This document shows, piece after piece, positions 47,509 to 59,070 of a stretch of 64,000 nt of DNA (the first letter of the stretch is position 1; every line of letters starts with the position of its first letter). Under the pieces are notes generated by a model. That model had not been told where the DNA came from. It worked only from the letters and a program-made list of their open reading frames with translations, and made no database searches. Source of the stretch: Cornus controversa (taxonomy: Eukaryota > Streptophyta > Magnoliopsida > Cornales > Cornaceae); assembly GCA_026545225.1 (NCBI GenBank), contig CM048848.1:20252806-20316805 (forward strand). Direction: 5' to 3'. The position numbers and the translations under genes were made by a program.

Positions 47509-50073
47509 GACGTCCCAATAACAAATTGTAGGATGTCTTTGCATCGATTATGTAGAATAATGTTTCAGCTTGCAACATTCCAATTGCTAGGTCTACACAA
47601 ATCATGCCAATAATTCTCTGCTCCCCTTGATTAAAACCTTGAATGATGAGGCGATTGGGAGCCAAGTCGTTGACTGTAATGCCAAGATTTTTTATTATAA
47701 ATTTTGGCATGAGATTCACTACAGAGCCCCCATCAATAAGAATGTGATTTACCCTTTGCTCCCTTATGTATCCAGAGATAAAAAGAGGACGCTTGTGTGG
47801 CTTTGATCCTAGTTGAAGGTCTTCATCAATGAAAGTGATTGTTGCACAACATGCGATTTACCTTTTCGTCGTTGAATTCTTTGATGGCGATCGTGTGTTT
47901 CTCAAGTTCTCCTATACTTTGGACTTTATTTTAACTTTTATCATTTTCGAACTCTAAATTAATCTTCACAGTTGACACCATGTAAGTTGGTACAACTTCA
48001 TCATCGAGATATCCTTTTGGAAAGAAATCATGTAAAGTGACGGGCTTGCAAATTCTTCACCCAACCTTGTATGTTTTGTCAATGCCGTCTTATTGGCATA
48101 TTTCCCATTCTAGACACCTTTCTTAGGGATATATTGAGACTTCTTTTTCTTTTGCCCTTTGTCGAAGTGGCTGGTCAGAGGAACATGAGCTTGTTGCTTT
48201 TGTCGTCTCCTCGTCACCAAGGTTCATCCTTCATCATCGTGTTGGAGAAGTTTCTTCTCATTTGTTGGATTGTCAAGAATCCTACCTTGGGGGAGGTATA
48301 TCTAAATAGGTTCGAATGAGCCAAATTGAATAGTTGTAGAGCAAATACCAGAGTTTAAAAATAATTGGTGATAAGCACAGGTCCGTTCGAACTTTGAAGA
48401 CGGGAATACGACAGCAGTATGATTTGAAGTTGATATGTCATTTGTGTTTAACAAAATCTTTCCCTGCTTTGCCAAGTTCATCACTATTTCCTTGAAAATA
48501 AAACACTTCTCCATGGGGTGATCAACAATACGATGATATTTGTAATATTTTGGGTCATCAACACATCCCATTTCTTGAGGGCGCTTACATTCTGGGAGTT
48601 CAATAACTTTACTTTGAAGTAAGTATTCCAATATGACATGAACATCAGAGATTGGGAATGGGTATTCCTTTGTCTCTAATTCTTTGAGCGTCGGATGCTG
48701 GTTTTGCTTCTCTTGAAACTGTCGTGGCTTATTATCTTCTTTTCTCTTATCTTTGATAGCAACCTTTATTGGGATGGTAGAGACAATCATGGATTCTTTG
48801 GTGGCACCCTTTAATGATTTTACAACCTTCTTTTCATCCTTTCTGTCTTTACGTGGCTCTAAAATCAAGGGATCTTTGCCTCCACGAGTTTTAATGCTAA
48901 TCTCCATATCATGGGAACATGTAGCCAATTCTTCGAAGGTACGAGGCTTTATACCTTAAAGAAAATAAAGGACGTCCCAATGCGTACCTTGCATACACAT
49001 TTCAACAGTAGAGAATTCTGTCAACCAATCCTTACAATCCAAGCTAAGTGCTCGCCACCGATTGATATAGTCCATTACAGGCTCATCCTTCCATTGTCTT
49101 GTGTTAGTCAACTCTATCATACTAACATTGCGATGGGTGTTGTAAAACCTGTTTAGAAATTCTCATTCCATTTGTTCTCAACTATCAATCGATTTGGACT
49201 TTAAATCAGTATACCACTCAAAGGCATTTCCCTTAAGGGAACGAATAAACTATTTAACCAGTAAATCCCTTCAGTCCTAGCATTGTTACAGGTCTCGAGA
49301 AAATGAGCCATGTGTTATTTTGGGTTACCCTTTCTGTCAAACTATTGGATCTTCGGAGGTTGGTACCCTGCAGGCATCCTCATACTATCAATTCTCCTTG
49401 TGTAGGGTTTTGAGTACATGAGAGTGTTTTGGGGAGCGCTACCATACTGTGCTCGAATTGTGTTCATTATCATATCCTACAATTGTTGGACAAATAGTGA
49501 AGCGACTAGTGAGGCATAGTTAGTTTCGTCAGCCACGTGTCCTGACGCAGATGTGTGACGATGATCTTTTGATTGGGCCCCTTGAAGGGCTAAATATGAG
49601 GTATTCACAGGTAGTTGTGTTGACTTGTCAGGATTCTGGATTTCAAGCTTACTTAATAGTGCAGCAATCTGCATGTCCTTCCCTTCAACAGTTTTCATAA
49701 GGTTCTCGATTGCGCGCACCATTGTGGCCAGTTGGTCTTCCACCGAGGCTATTCCAGTCATCATGGCTGCGATAATATTTGAATAAGAAAGGTTTTGAGA
49801 ATCAACATTCTTTGAAGTGACTGTTTGTTCTGAAATCTCAGGTAACGAGTCTAAGAGAGAACCAACGCTAGAGTTGGTGTCAGAGACGTAGTGAGGTGAA
49901 TGTGGTGGCACTAATTCTTCTAGAACAACATCAAAATTCTTTGGCGCTTGAGGATCACAGGTTTTCACATGTTGAATTTTCACACCCATTGGTTTAGTAG
50001 GATTGATTTTCACCGAATCTTGCTGATTCTTGAGTGAAGCAATTGCTTTGGTCTTGTTACGTGTCATTAGACC
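47509..50073 (-). pseudogene. gag and protease of T (degenerate)
   Basis: From 50073 downward on the minus strand: gag N-terminal part (GLMTRNKTKAIASLKNQ ... coiled-coil-like IENLMKTVEGKDMQIAAL), a decayed stretch at 48960-49470, and a gag C-terminal part. The latter has PFPISDVHVILEYLL and YYKYHRIVDHPMEKC (48302-48928). A protease follows (PKFIIKNLGITVNDLAP, IQGFNQGEQRIIGMI, IDAKTSYNLLLGR, 47509-47719). B3 interrupts right after NLLLGR. The segment order and words are typical of Tat/Ogre gag-pro. Confidence 0.75.
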
Positions 50074-50810
50074 TGTAGAGACCGTGCCCAATTTTGGCCA
50101 ATTTTTCAATTTTTGTCATTTATTGCTTTAAATGTATTTTAAATGATGTTTAACATGTTTTGAATGCGGGGAACATGTTTAGAGGGCTGGTATAGAGTTT
50201 TGGGAAGTTTTGGGGACTTTTGGAAAAAGTTAACTTTTTTGAGTTTGGTCAACCTAGGGGTGTGGGCCTTGTGGGTCTAGAAATTTTAAAAGTGTCGGAA
50301 TGACTTCAAAATTTGAGGATAACTTAAATAAAATATTTGACGCGCAACAGAGTTGATTTCGTATCAATCTGAGTTACGAAACTCCGAAAATGAGCCCGAG
50401 AAGGTTTTACAAAAAGGTGATGGCAAACTAGTAATTAAGAGGAGGTCACTTAGCTATAAATACTAAGAGAGATCAGCTCTTCTCTCATTTTTCATCCCAG
50501 CAGCCGAGAGAGAGAGATATATACATATATATGTACAAGCTTCACCTCCTCCTCTTCTTCACTAGATTTGAGGGCCTTTGAGTGGGATTTTGATTTCACC
50601 GAAGAAGGAAGAAACGATCTACGCATCGAGGGCTCGAGATTGATTGGTTCAAAAATCATTTCAGAGGAAGTTAGGTTTTGAGAGATTGGGGAAAATCAAT
50701 TGGAAGTTCTTCCAATTTGAGGTACGGGTGCTAGACTCACTTCTACTTTGATCTTGTGGTCCCTTTCTAAATATCATAAGAGATAGCTTTTGATTTCTTG
50801 AACCTAGGTC

Positions 50811-50847
<37 letters not shown>

Positions 50848-52863
50848 ACCATGGTGATTTATGCATGTATAAGTGTCCAACATGTTAGTTAGGGCTTATG
50901 CATGGTATATATGTGCAAATGTGACTATAATGCTTTTGGTGAAAAATGTGTTTTTTTGATGAAAACATGAAAAATATGATTTTCTAGCAAAATCCATGAG
51001 CATAGTGATTTTCATGATGTGAGTGTGATAGCATTGTGACAATCTTGAGTTGGAAGGAAAATGCATTGATTTGATGAAAAATGCATGCATTGTGTGACTA
51101 TGTGCATTGGAGTGATTATATGTACTATATGATGATTTTGGGGCATGAGTGTGAAATTAAGATAAGGGGAAGGCCCCTAGGGTGAAAGACCCAAAACTTG
51201 GCCAAGAGGAGGTGCTCCCTTTGGGTTAGTAACCCGATAAAGCACAAGCAGAGTTTGGGTGCCGAAGAGACCCTTACTATTGGAGTGATGAGAAAGCCCC
51301 CCTTTGACGTGATTTGGTGTGAGTTATATATATATATATATATAAGTTGTGACTTGTCCAATTTGATATGTATATATATATATATAGATATATATATTTG
51401 CACTTTATGTGAAGCATCATGCATGATTTGAAAAATGTGGATGTTTGGGTAAAAATGCATGAGCATGTGCATTCATGCATGGCTTACGGGTTAGAGTGGG
51501 GATGGGTGGATCATTTCTACTGAGCCGTTGAGATGCTCACCCCTTTATACAAAACATTTTCAGATAAGGCGCCAATGAAAGACGAAGCATGATTAGCTCT
51601 ATGGATATGCTGAGCTTATTTTTGGACTTTTGCTCTTTTGAGATGTAGATAAATGTCCATGCCGGCTTGTGGCATGTAGACAATGGTTGTGGTGTTGCCT
51701 TTACATTTGTATCTTCTTATGTATGTGAAATCCAAATGTAAGTGCCATACTTGTAGGAAAGTGATTTTTGAGAAATGTATGTATAATGGCTTCCTTCATT
51801 TGAGACTCGTTGAATGTATGCAAAAAGGGCCATTTGAATTTTTATATGTATGGTCCCATGGATTATGTATGGATTCGGAATTTAAATGGATGAATGTATT
51901 CTTTTGTCTCTTGTATCTTAATTTCGTGGATATGAATGTTTAGAGTTGTGGATTTATGTTGGAATCATGGTTGTAGGATCTCAATATATAAGTTAGATTA
52001 TATGGTTGGGTTAATGAAGATCACCTTTGGAAAAATGAGGATGGTTTGGTTCACTTGAATTTTATGTGCATGGTGGACTTTGGATGAATTTTCTATGATT
52101 ATACAAGATTTGAGATTCAAACGTGTAGGTTGATGTGTGAGTATGATTTTATATTAATGGTAGATGAATTATATGAGATATGAATGATCTAAGGTGGTTT
52201 GGTTGAGATTTGGGTTCAATTTGATCTTACATAGGTGTTTGGGAGAATCTGGGCAGTGCATTTCGATTAATCGAAATGCCCATTTCGATTAATCGAGATG
52301 CCCATCTCGATTGATCGAAATGGTTGCGAGATTTTATGAATTTTAGAGCTTCATTTCGATTAATCGAAGTCCCAATCTCGATTGATCGAAATATTGCAGG
52401 TCCAAGGTATCGAGGGGGTGTTTTCTTCGATTAATGGGGTCAAAATCTTGATTAATCGAGATGAATCTCGATTGATCGAGATTACTATTCACAGCAAGGT
52501 TCAAAAACTGTCCAGATTTCGTTTCGATGTAATTTCTTCGTTTTAAATCAGAATTGAGCGTGGTTTTTTTAAAAATTGAGTATTTTTGAAAACTCTATCC
52601 AATGGTGTAGGTTTCAGAATCAAATTCTATCTGTGTATAAAGTTGAGGTCCAGAACTTAGTGGTTTATATGTATGGAACCAAAGGCGAAAATCATTTACA
52701 AGGGCCTTTGATGATCTAATGCCACTTGAAGAGTGTGCATATAGAATGCTTCTGCAATAGAAATGATTATAATGAGATTAAGGTGTGGGAACTTAAGGTG
52801 AAATTACGGATTCACCCCCATTTTCTTCGCTCCTAACCGGGTGTCGGAAACTGGGGCGTGACA
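50074..52863 (+). mobile_element. Solo LTR S, chromovirus-like, inside T gag
   Basis: It is 2790 bases from TGTAGAGACCGTGCCC to GGGGCGTGACA, flanked by AGACC (50069-50073) and GGACC (52864-52868), a 5-base target duplication with one change. Joining the flanks restores T gag (SASSTSAGP|GLMTRNK). The end GGGGCGTGACA resembles the C2 LTR end (GGGGCATGACA). A TATA box (TATAAA, 50455-50460) is followed by a C/T-rich leader. No internal region is present, so it is a solo LTR left by LTR-LTR recombination. TA repeats occur near 50815-50842 and 51330-51390. Confidence 0.8.
52258..52492 (+). repeat. Dyad array within solo LTR S
   Basis: The perfect palindrome TTTCGATTAATCGAAA (52261-52276) and several CGATTAATCG/CGATTGATCG variants cluster here. 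They match the family A motif although the host LTR is of another lineage. Confidence 0.75.
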
Positions 52864-53065
52864 GGACCTGCTGAGGTGCTGCTAGCACTTGACGAGTTCG
52901 TGGTGTTTTTGCGACTGCTTGCAGCAGTTTTGATGTTGGCCAGTGCAGTAATGGTATCTTTTATAGTTTTTTTGTTTGTAGCCGGAATCTTGGGAGGAGT
53001 CATAGATTCTGATGAACGGAGTTTGGGAGATATGATGTACGAGACAGAGATGAGAAGCAAAGAAT
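52864..53065 (-). pseudogene. gag N-terminus of T
   Basis: The minus-strand reading SVSYIISPKLRSSESMTPPKIP ... SSASSTSAGP runs into S and continues beyond it. The true start codon is uncertain; a methionine at MTPPKIP is one candidate. Confidence 0.6.
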
Positions 53066-53083
53066 GTCCCATCGGGCGTGCCA
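53066..53083 (-). other. Primer-site-like sequence of T
   Basis: On the minus strand TGGCACGCCCGATGGGAC lies just inside a TGTACA LTR end (53090). This form is familiar from Tat-like elements. I could not assign the tRNA with confidence. Confidence 0.5.
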
Positions 53084-53089
53084 GAAATT

Positions 53090-53766
53090 TGTACACACAA
53101 ATTTCGTGTCCGAAAATCTAGGAACAAAAATTGGTAACAAATAAACAATTTTATTAATTTCAAAAAGATAGGTACAATTCTCTGTGAATTTTTACAAAAG
53201 AAAGATAAAAATAAAGTCCTCTAATTCATTCTCCTTGGTAATCTGGCTTCAAGGGCTGCTAGAGTTTGATCTTGAATTGGATTGAAACTTTGGTGAAGAA
53301 CGACATGTGGATGATGTGCTTGTTGTTCTTCTCCTTCAGGGTTTGGGTGCTTTGGATTTTGGGTTTATCATGTAAGTTTTTAATGTTTACAACAACCATC
53401 AACTTCGAAAGTCCCCCAAAAAAATCTCAACTAAAAAATAGCTGATGTGAGATATATGTTTATATATATACACACACACATATCACATATGTATATATCT
53501 ATAGAGAGAGAAAGAAGTAACAGAGATCTAGGGGGAGAGAGTTACGAACCTCGGGCAAAATACAACTTTAACTAGAAAGGGTTAGGGCTTCGATTTTCAT
53601 TTGATCACGTTGATGAATGTCAGGTGAGGGTTAGGGCTTTGGTATCAGATGAGGGTTAGGGCTTTAGTTACCATGCTTTGATTGGAGGAGGGATAGAGAT
53701 AGATGGTTAGGGTATCATACGAGGATGTCATGTTTGGGTATCACCGTGGCAAGTTTAATTTCTTGT
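53090..53766 (-). repeat. Putative 5' LTR part of T
   Basis: On the minus strand the LTR would end ...GTGTGTACA at 53090. Its start is not found and may be cut by the CACTA-type element. No 3' copy exists in the window. It contains GAGGGTTAGGGCTT repeats near 53625-53665. No gene. Confidence 0.35.
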
Positions 53767-53770
53767 AGTG

Positions 53771-54245
53771 AATAATTAGAAAAAAATAGAGTATTTACGA
53801 TAAATTTACTTTTCCATAGTAAATAAATCTACTATGTACTATGAAATTAGCTCCGTAGTAATTATGAAGGGTTATTTACTATGAATTTATTTTTTGTAGA
53901 AAAAAATAAGAGTACTTACTACCGATTCAGTGCTCTGTAGCAAATAAATCTACTATTTCTACGAAATTAACTTTGTAGTAAATATGATAGGTTATTTACT
54001 AAATTATTTTTCATAGTAAATACTTTACTACTTACTACGAAATTGGATTTGTAGTAATAGGTATTTTACTACGGATTTAATTTTTCGTAGTAAATACTTT
54101 ACTATTTACTACGAAATTAGCTCCGTAGTAAATAAAACATGCTATTTATTACGAATTTTATTTTTGTAGCAAATACCTTACTATTTACTACGAAATTGAA
54201 TCTGTAGTAAATAATTTGTGGAAAAAAACCTATTTTCTTGTAGTG
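53771..54245 (-). mobile_element. CACTA-type transposon end with subterminal repeats
   Basis: The right end reads, on the minus strand, CACTACAAGAAAATAGG from 54245. Inside are many copies of TTTACTACGAAATT and GTAGTAAATA in both orientations, the usual subterminal repeats of non-autonomous CACTA elements. A second CACTACAAGAAA lies at 53759-53770 in the same direction, not inverted, so the proper other end is not evident. No transposase. Confidence 0.6.
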
Positions 54246-54898
54246 TATATACATATAAGAATTTACACCGTAGAACTGCCAAAGTCGCTGATTATTCATG
54301 TATAATCAAATGAAAATCCCCTTAACATGCATAATCATACTAACACATAGTTATATACATGTATATACATACACATCAATTAACAGAATAAAAATCTATG
54401 TTTACAAGTTCAAAGGGGAAGTGAAGAGATTGAACTTGCCTTATGATTTTGAGCAAAATCACATTCTCTCCCTTTTTCTGGCATCTACTGTTGTCTCCCT
54501 GTCTGTGCCAAGGAATGATTGAACCCTAAATTCTTTTTCTCTTACTTTATTTTCTTTTCTAGAATTACTAAAATAATTCTTAAATAATTAAAACAATAAA
54601 TATAAATATATTTAGCCCACCTATATATAAATATATATATAACCCAACCCAATAGTCTATCACAACCTAAAAATAATTATAGAAAATGGAAATGCAGCCC
54701 AATAACCCACATATTTTATTTAAAAGAAAAATCTACATTTGAAACAAATATTTCACAACCATTTAAAATCAATTAACACATAGCAGCAAATTAACCATCC
54801 ACATTAAAAAAAAGAACAGGCATTAACCAAATTAACTAAAGTATTTAAGACACCACAAAATAAATAATTTAAATATCCTCAAATTACGAGGTATTACA
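54246..54898 (-). repeat. Putative 3' LTR of chromovirus fragment C1
   Basis: On the minus strand it begins TGTAATACCTCG at 54898, directly after the polypurine-like GGGGGGAAGAA. The far end is not found. It is AT-rich with no ORF. Confidence 0.5.
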
Positions 54899-55258
54899 TT
54901 CTTCCCCCCTAAAAAGAGGAATTTCATCCTCGGAATTCACCTCATACTTGAAATAAAAAGCTTTGGATATTTTGCCTTTATTTCATCCTCCCTTTCTCAA
55001 CTGGACTCCACCTCATTATGGTGTCTCCACTAAACCTGAACTAAAGCAATAGTCTTAGAACGAAGGACCTAGTTCCTACGGTCAAGAATACAGTAAGGTT
55101 GCTCCACATATGTTGCATTTAGCTGCAACTCAATCTCCCCAACCTCAATGTGCTGATAAGTAGCATTATCCCTAAAGAATTTTCATAACATAGACACATG
55201 AAAGACATTATGCACCATGTGCATTGCATTCGATAGCGCCAATCTATACACTTAGAGA
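54899..55258 (-). pseudogene. C1: integrase C-terminus and chromodomain of a chromovirus
   Basis: Minus-strand translation from about 55253 gives YRLALSNAMHMVHNVFHVSML, then EQPYCILDRRN, VLRSKTIALVQV, WRHHNEVESS and EREDEIKAKYPKLF, interrupted by stops. This is the end of a chromovirus pol with the chromodomain. Stops fall at CAG-like and TGG codons. The rest of the element is missing upstream. It abuts its polypurine tract and LTR. Confidence 0.7.
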
Positions 55259-56066
55259 CAAATATAACAATGTCCCTTTTCATGTCTGCCCACCAAAACT
55301 GTTATTTCATTTGTTTCTTCTATCTGGAGTTAATATGTCAATTAAACAGAGAATTGAAATGTATCTGTTCAACACTAAATCAATTGGGCTATTTGATCAG
55401 AATCAGTGTATGTGCGGGTGTGCTAGAGTCGTTCAATCGGCTCAAAGAGTTGTATTAACTAGTCGAACAAGGTATCTCTTTTGAGTATTGTGTAGGATCA
55501 AACAATTGTGTGGAAAGAGAGAATACCAAACTTCCCAAAGAGTGCTTTTTTGCCTCAATTAAGAGGATTTTGGTTTGCGCAAAAGAATTGCAAGACTAAG
55601 TCATAGAAAGTAGGGAGATAGCAAGGAGAGAGATAGTAATGGAAGGAGATGTAGACAGACTGACTAATCAGAAAAGGTAGGGAGCAAGAAAGTGTGAGGG
55701 AGAAGTTGAGTTAAGAAGAGATAGAATAATATTCGTGGAATATTGGGAGAGAAATAAGTTGCAGGTGCTACAATATTTGATTTGGTTATGGAACCCCTAA
55801 TACAGAGTTCTATACAATTATTTATAGAAGTCAAGTACAATTAACTTTCTAAAATCTTGTTACATAATAAAAATAGAATAACGTAATTATATAAAAAAAA
55901 TATAAAAAATATTAATATATCAATACACATAGTGCGTCTTCAAGCCCCTATAATGTAGCTCCCTAATTCCAACCTTTTAGAGTCCAAAACTCACTTGGAC
56001 TTATCCACATAACCATCGTGCACGTAACAGTCTGTTGTACCTTAAGCCATCATAGAGTTGATAATT
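55259..56066. other. No gene seen
   Basis: AT-rich sequence without a convincing ORF or repeat end. A purine-rich stretch lies at about 55580-55770. Confidence 0.5.
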
Positions 56067-56969
56067 TAAGGGCTTTTTGGTAACGTTGTCGAATTTCATT
56101 TTGTGATTTATGAAAAATGAAATCTGAAAACTTGTCGTGCTGCCATTTCTGTGAAAAGCAGTATATGTTTGGTAACGTCATATGCTGTTAAAATTTTGAA
56201 AGCACAAATCTGAAAATATGTTTGGTAATCCAAAATTAACTTAAAAAAAATAGTAATATCTTTGACTAAAACTTGTGTTTGAGTAATATGGTTCCAACTT
56301 ATTTTAATCAATAGAAATGTGAGAGTACATATTTTATGTATATTCTTTCCTCCGAAATTAGATTTGTTAGGGCTTTATTTTAGTTTATATTAATTAAAAA
56401 TTCATTTTTATGAATTTTCATGTTTTTGGTAATTGTCATAAATTCTAACTATTTACATTTTTTTGCTAATTGTCATATATTATTATATATAGTCGTTTTA
56501 TTTCCTTTTATATTTTTATTATATATAATTGTATTTATATATAACTCTTATTTCACTGTATTTTCTTCTTATATATTATATATTTATTTATTATTATTAT
56601 ATATATCTTTATATTTACATATATATACATATATTTATTTATTTGTTGTATTTTATAAACAATTTTATTCTTATTGACTTATAATTTTGTATTTATTGTA
56701 TTTTATTTAGATTATCTTATTTTTCTTATTTATTGTATTTTATAAAAAAATCAAAAATTAAAACTTGAGCTGAAAAATGAAAACTGAAACTAAAAGCTTC
56801 TTTATGAAGCTTCCAAATTATGCCTAAGGATTGTCAAAATTTTGACATTTCTTTCATTTTTTTAGAAATGAAAATTGAGTTAACAAATGCAGTTTCTGAT
56901 ATAACTCTCAAAAAAAATAAAAATAAAAGCTAAAATCTAAAATTGGAATTGTTACCAAACAGAGCCTTA
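56067..56969. mobile_element. MITE-like element with terminal inverted repeats
   Basis: The left end TAAGGGCTTTTTGGTAAC (56067-56084) and the right end GTTACCAAACAGAGCCTTA (56951-56969) are inverted repeats with few mismatches. The 903-base body is AT-rich and non-coding, with internal TTTGGTAA copies. The GTTTGGTAAC type resembles hAT-like MITEs. A clear target duplication was not found, so the class is uncertain. Confidence 0.55.
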
Positions 56970-57081
56970 GCAAACACCTTCCTATTAATACAACATACCC
57001 TAGTCTTGTAAGAGTCTATCTTCAATGCAAACTGATTCAAGTACAAGTACACATCACATATCCAACTTCAATGATCCATTT

Positions 57082-57375
57082 TGTAACACCCTTAAAATTA
57101 GATAGGATCTTGTTTTATTTTCTTTAGGATTCAAAGGGAATTTTTGGACCTTGTGGGGGTAGAAGTGTAATTATGGATATATGTATATATATATGTATAT
57201 ATATATATGTGTGTGTGTGTGTGGATATATATATATATGTAGCCTATATGTATATGTCTTGCAAAGGAAGCCTTGAATTGGAAGTGGCAGACAAGTTTTC
57301 CTTTGGTTGACAAATGGAAGACATTAGGAGGGTCACTTTTGTATGTGAAGTTGGATATCATATGTAATGTATCAA

Positions 57376-57416
<41 letters not shown>

Positions 57417-58035
57417 GTGTGAGTGAAGTTTGAGCTTGTGTAGTTATGCTAAGTTAATCTAGACGATTAGCTTAATAAAGAATTGTTGAGAATACGGTTC
57501 CTGTGTGTGAAAGAAATTGTGGATATGATAATTAACTAGAGTTTAATTATCATAAGAAAAATCTGTGTGAAAGAAACTACAAATATGATAATTAACTAGA
57601 GTTTAATTATCATAAGAAAATTTGTGAAACTAATCAACAAAGATTGTTGAACGTGTCCTTATATGTAGGAATTTAAGGCAAGGTCAATTTGTTGAGCAAT
57701 GATAGTGTTTTGCAATTCTTGATGAGCTTGTTGAGCTCACCCCATTTTATTTTCAAGTACCGAGTGAATGGAAGTGCGGTACAGGACGATGGAGGCCATT
57801 TACATGTAAATTTCTTAGCATATAATTATTTTTGTTGTGCATAGTTGACTCTCAGGATGAGGGATGACGTCTCCAGATGACGTTTTTGTAATAGATGATC
57901 TAGACGATCACATTTTGATTGTAATATGTAAAGTTTTTGGATTGATGTATGGTATGATGGACATTATTTTTCAAGTGGTGCACCGAATTCAAGTGCCGAA
58001 CTAGAGTTTCAGGTTTTGAAATTTGGGGCATGACA
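57082..58035 (+). repeat. 5' LTR of C2
   Basis: The terminal TG...CA is present. The ends match the S type. A 50-60 base segment around 57518-57560 is repeated in tandem at 57574-57620 (GATAATTAACTAGAGTTTAA). Confidence 0.78.
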
Positions 58036-58038
58036 GTT

Positions 58039-58051
58039 TGGTATCAGAGCC
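58039..58051 (+). other. Primer binding site of C2, initiator tRNA-Met type
   Basis: TGGTATCAGAGCC lies three bases after the LTR. This is the standard plant Ty3/gypsy and Ty1/copia primer complement. Confidence 0.88.
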
Positions 58052-58203
58052 TAGGTTACGAGTTACTAGGCTAGTGGGAGTGATTTTAAGATAGGAGTTG
58101 TATGAGACGTACAGATTATCCTATCTGTTTCCTTACCATGCTCCTAGTTTAGGCATAGTTAATTGTTTGACTAACGATATTATAACATCCTGTAATGGAA
58201 ATA

Positions 58204-59070
58204 GGATGTCTGGAGCTAGTAGAGGACGTGGTCGACAAGGTGACGCTGGTCATGGAAGAAACGATTGTGGAGTGGAACAGATGGATGAGGCAGTTCAAAT
58301 GCCAAACCCAGAAGTGGGACAAGGTCAAGTCAATACCCTGGTCTAACAAATAAAGAAGTTGGGAGCGATTGACTTTACCAAGGCTATAGATCCACTAGAT
58401 ACAGAAAGTTGATAGAAGACATGGAGAAGTACTTTGAAATTATGGACTGCACCGAAATGCAGAAAAGAAGGATAGTAGTTTTCTACTTATCCGGCGATAC
58501 TCGACAGTGGTGGCAATCCGTGATTAGGAGTGTCGGAGATGTCACACACATGCACTGGGATGACTTTAAGAATCGGTTCTATAACAAGTATTTTCCATAT
58601 GCAGTGAGGGATAGAATGGCAGCTGAGTTTATTCACCCGGAGCAAGAAACTGAAGCATTGACGGTGAGCCAATATGAGGTGAAGTTTGCAGAACTCTCTC
58701 GATTTGCACCTTATATGGTTGCAGATGAGGAGAGTCGGGCTAGAAGATTTGCAGAGGGACTGACTCCTAGCATAAGGAGGCTAGTGATTAGTTAAGGGTT
58801 AAATAGTTATGCAGAGGTCGTAGAGCATGTTATGAAGATTGAACAGGATAACCTTAAATATCAACGACAGAAGGAGCATAAAGCAGCAAAGAAGGAAAAG
58901 GGAAAAAGTAGTTTTAACTCGCAGCATAATCTGAGGAGGCAACAACAGCAACAACCTCCAAAAGATATGCAGAGCCAAGCGGGGCAAAGAGCTAAGCAAG
59001 ATTGGCAAGCAGTGAAAAGGCAAAGAGTTGGTGGAGGTGAGCAGTCCACAGCTCTGGTACCTGCTGCATC
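58204..59070 (+). pseudogene. gag of C2, cut by B5
   Basis: The start MSGASRGRGRQGDAGHGR is followed by frame breaks at about 58346-58410. The gag domain then reads well (MEKYFEIMDCTEMQ, VFYLSGDTRQWWQS, WDDFKNRFYNKYFP, FAELSRFAPYMV, RRFAEGLTPSIR). A stop at 58793 (SLV-type position) precedes a Q/K-rich tail that ends at LVPAAS where B5 begins. No zinc knuckle remains. Confidence 0.78.

Larger units (their letters stand above)
26163..53090 (-). mobile_element. Element T: Tat/Ogre-like Ty3/gypsy element, minus strand, split by B3 and solo LTR S
   Basis: Read on the minus strand from the right it has an LTR end at 53090, a primer-site-like sequence, gag start (53065-52864), solo LTR S, more gag and protease (50073-47509), B3, then RT and RNase H (28900-26163). 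It is truncated after RNase H (ISKPVLSGCLVRW), so integrase and 3' LTR are missing. Many stops and frameshifts make it the most decayed of the large elements. Confidence 0.75.
57082..59070 (+). mobile_element. C2: chromovirus-type Ty3/gypsy element, 5' part
   Basis: A 954-base LTR (TGTAACACCC to GGGGCATGACA) is followed by an initiator-tRNA-Met primer site and gag. B5 cuts gag at 59070, and the remainder lies beyond the window or is lost. TA/TG simple repeats in the LTR occur at about 57178-57240 and 57380-57412. Confidence 0.8.

Noticed and set aside
50815-50842. TA simple repeats (also 57377-57412 and 290-320) as functional elements
   Set aside because: They are ordinary microsatellites that vary in length between LTR copies. 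Only a TATA-box role in the family A LTR remains possible.
55224-55484. ORF of 86 codons (MHSIAPIYTL...)
   Set aside because: Its first part lies antisense to the chromovirus integrase reading of C1 and the rest shows no recognisable domain.
56420-56677. ORF of 85 codons rich in I, L, Y and F
   Set aside because: Its composition follows from TA-rich DNA inside the MITE-like element. It is not a credible membrane protein.
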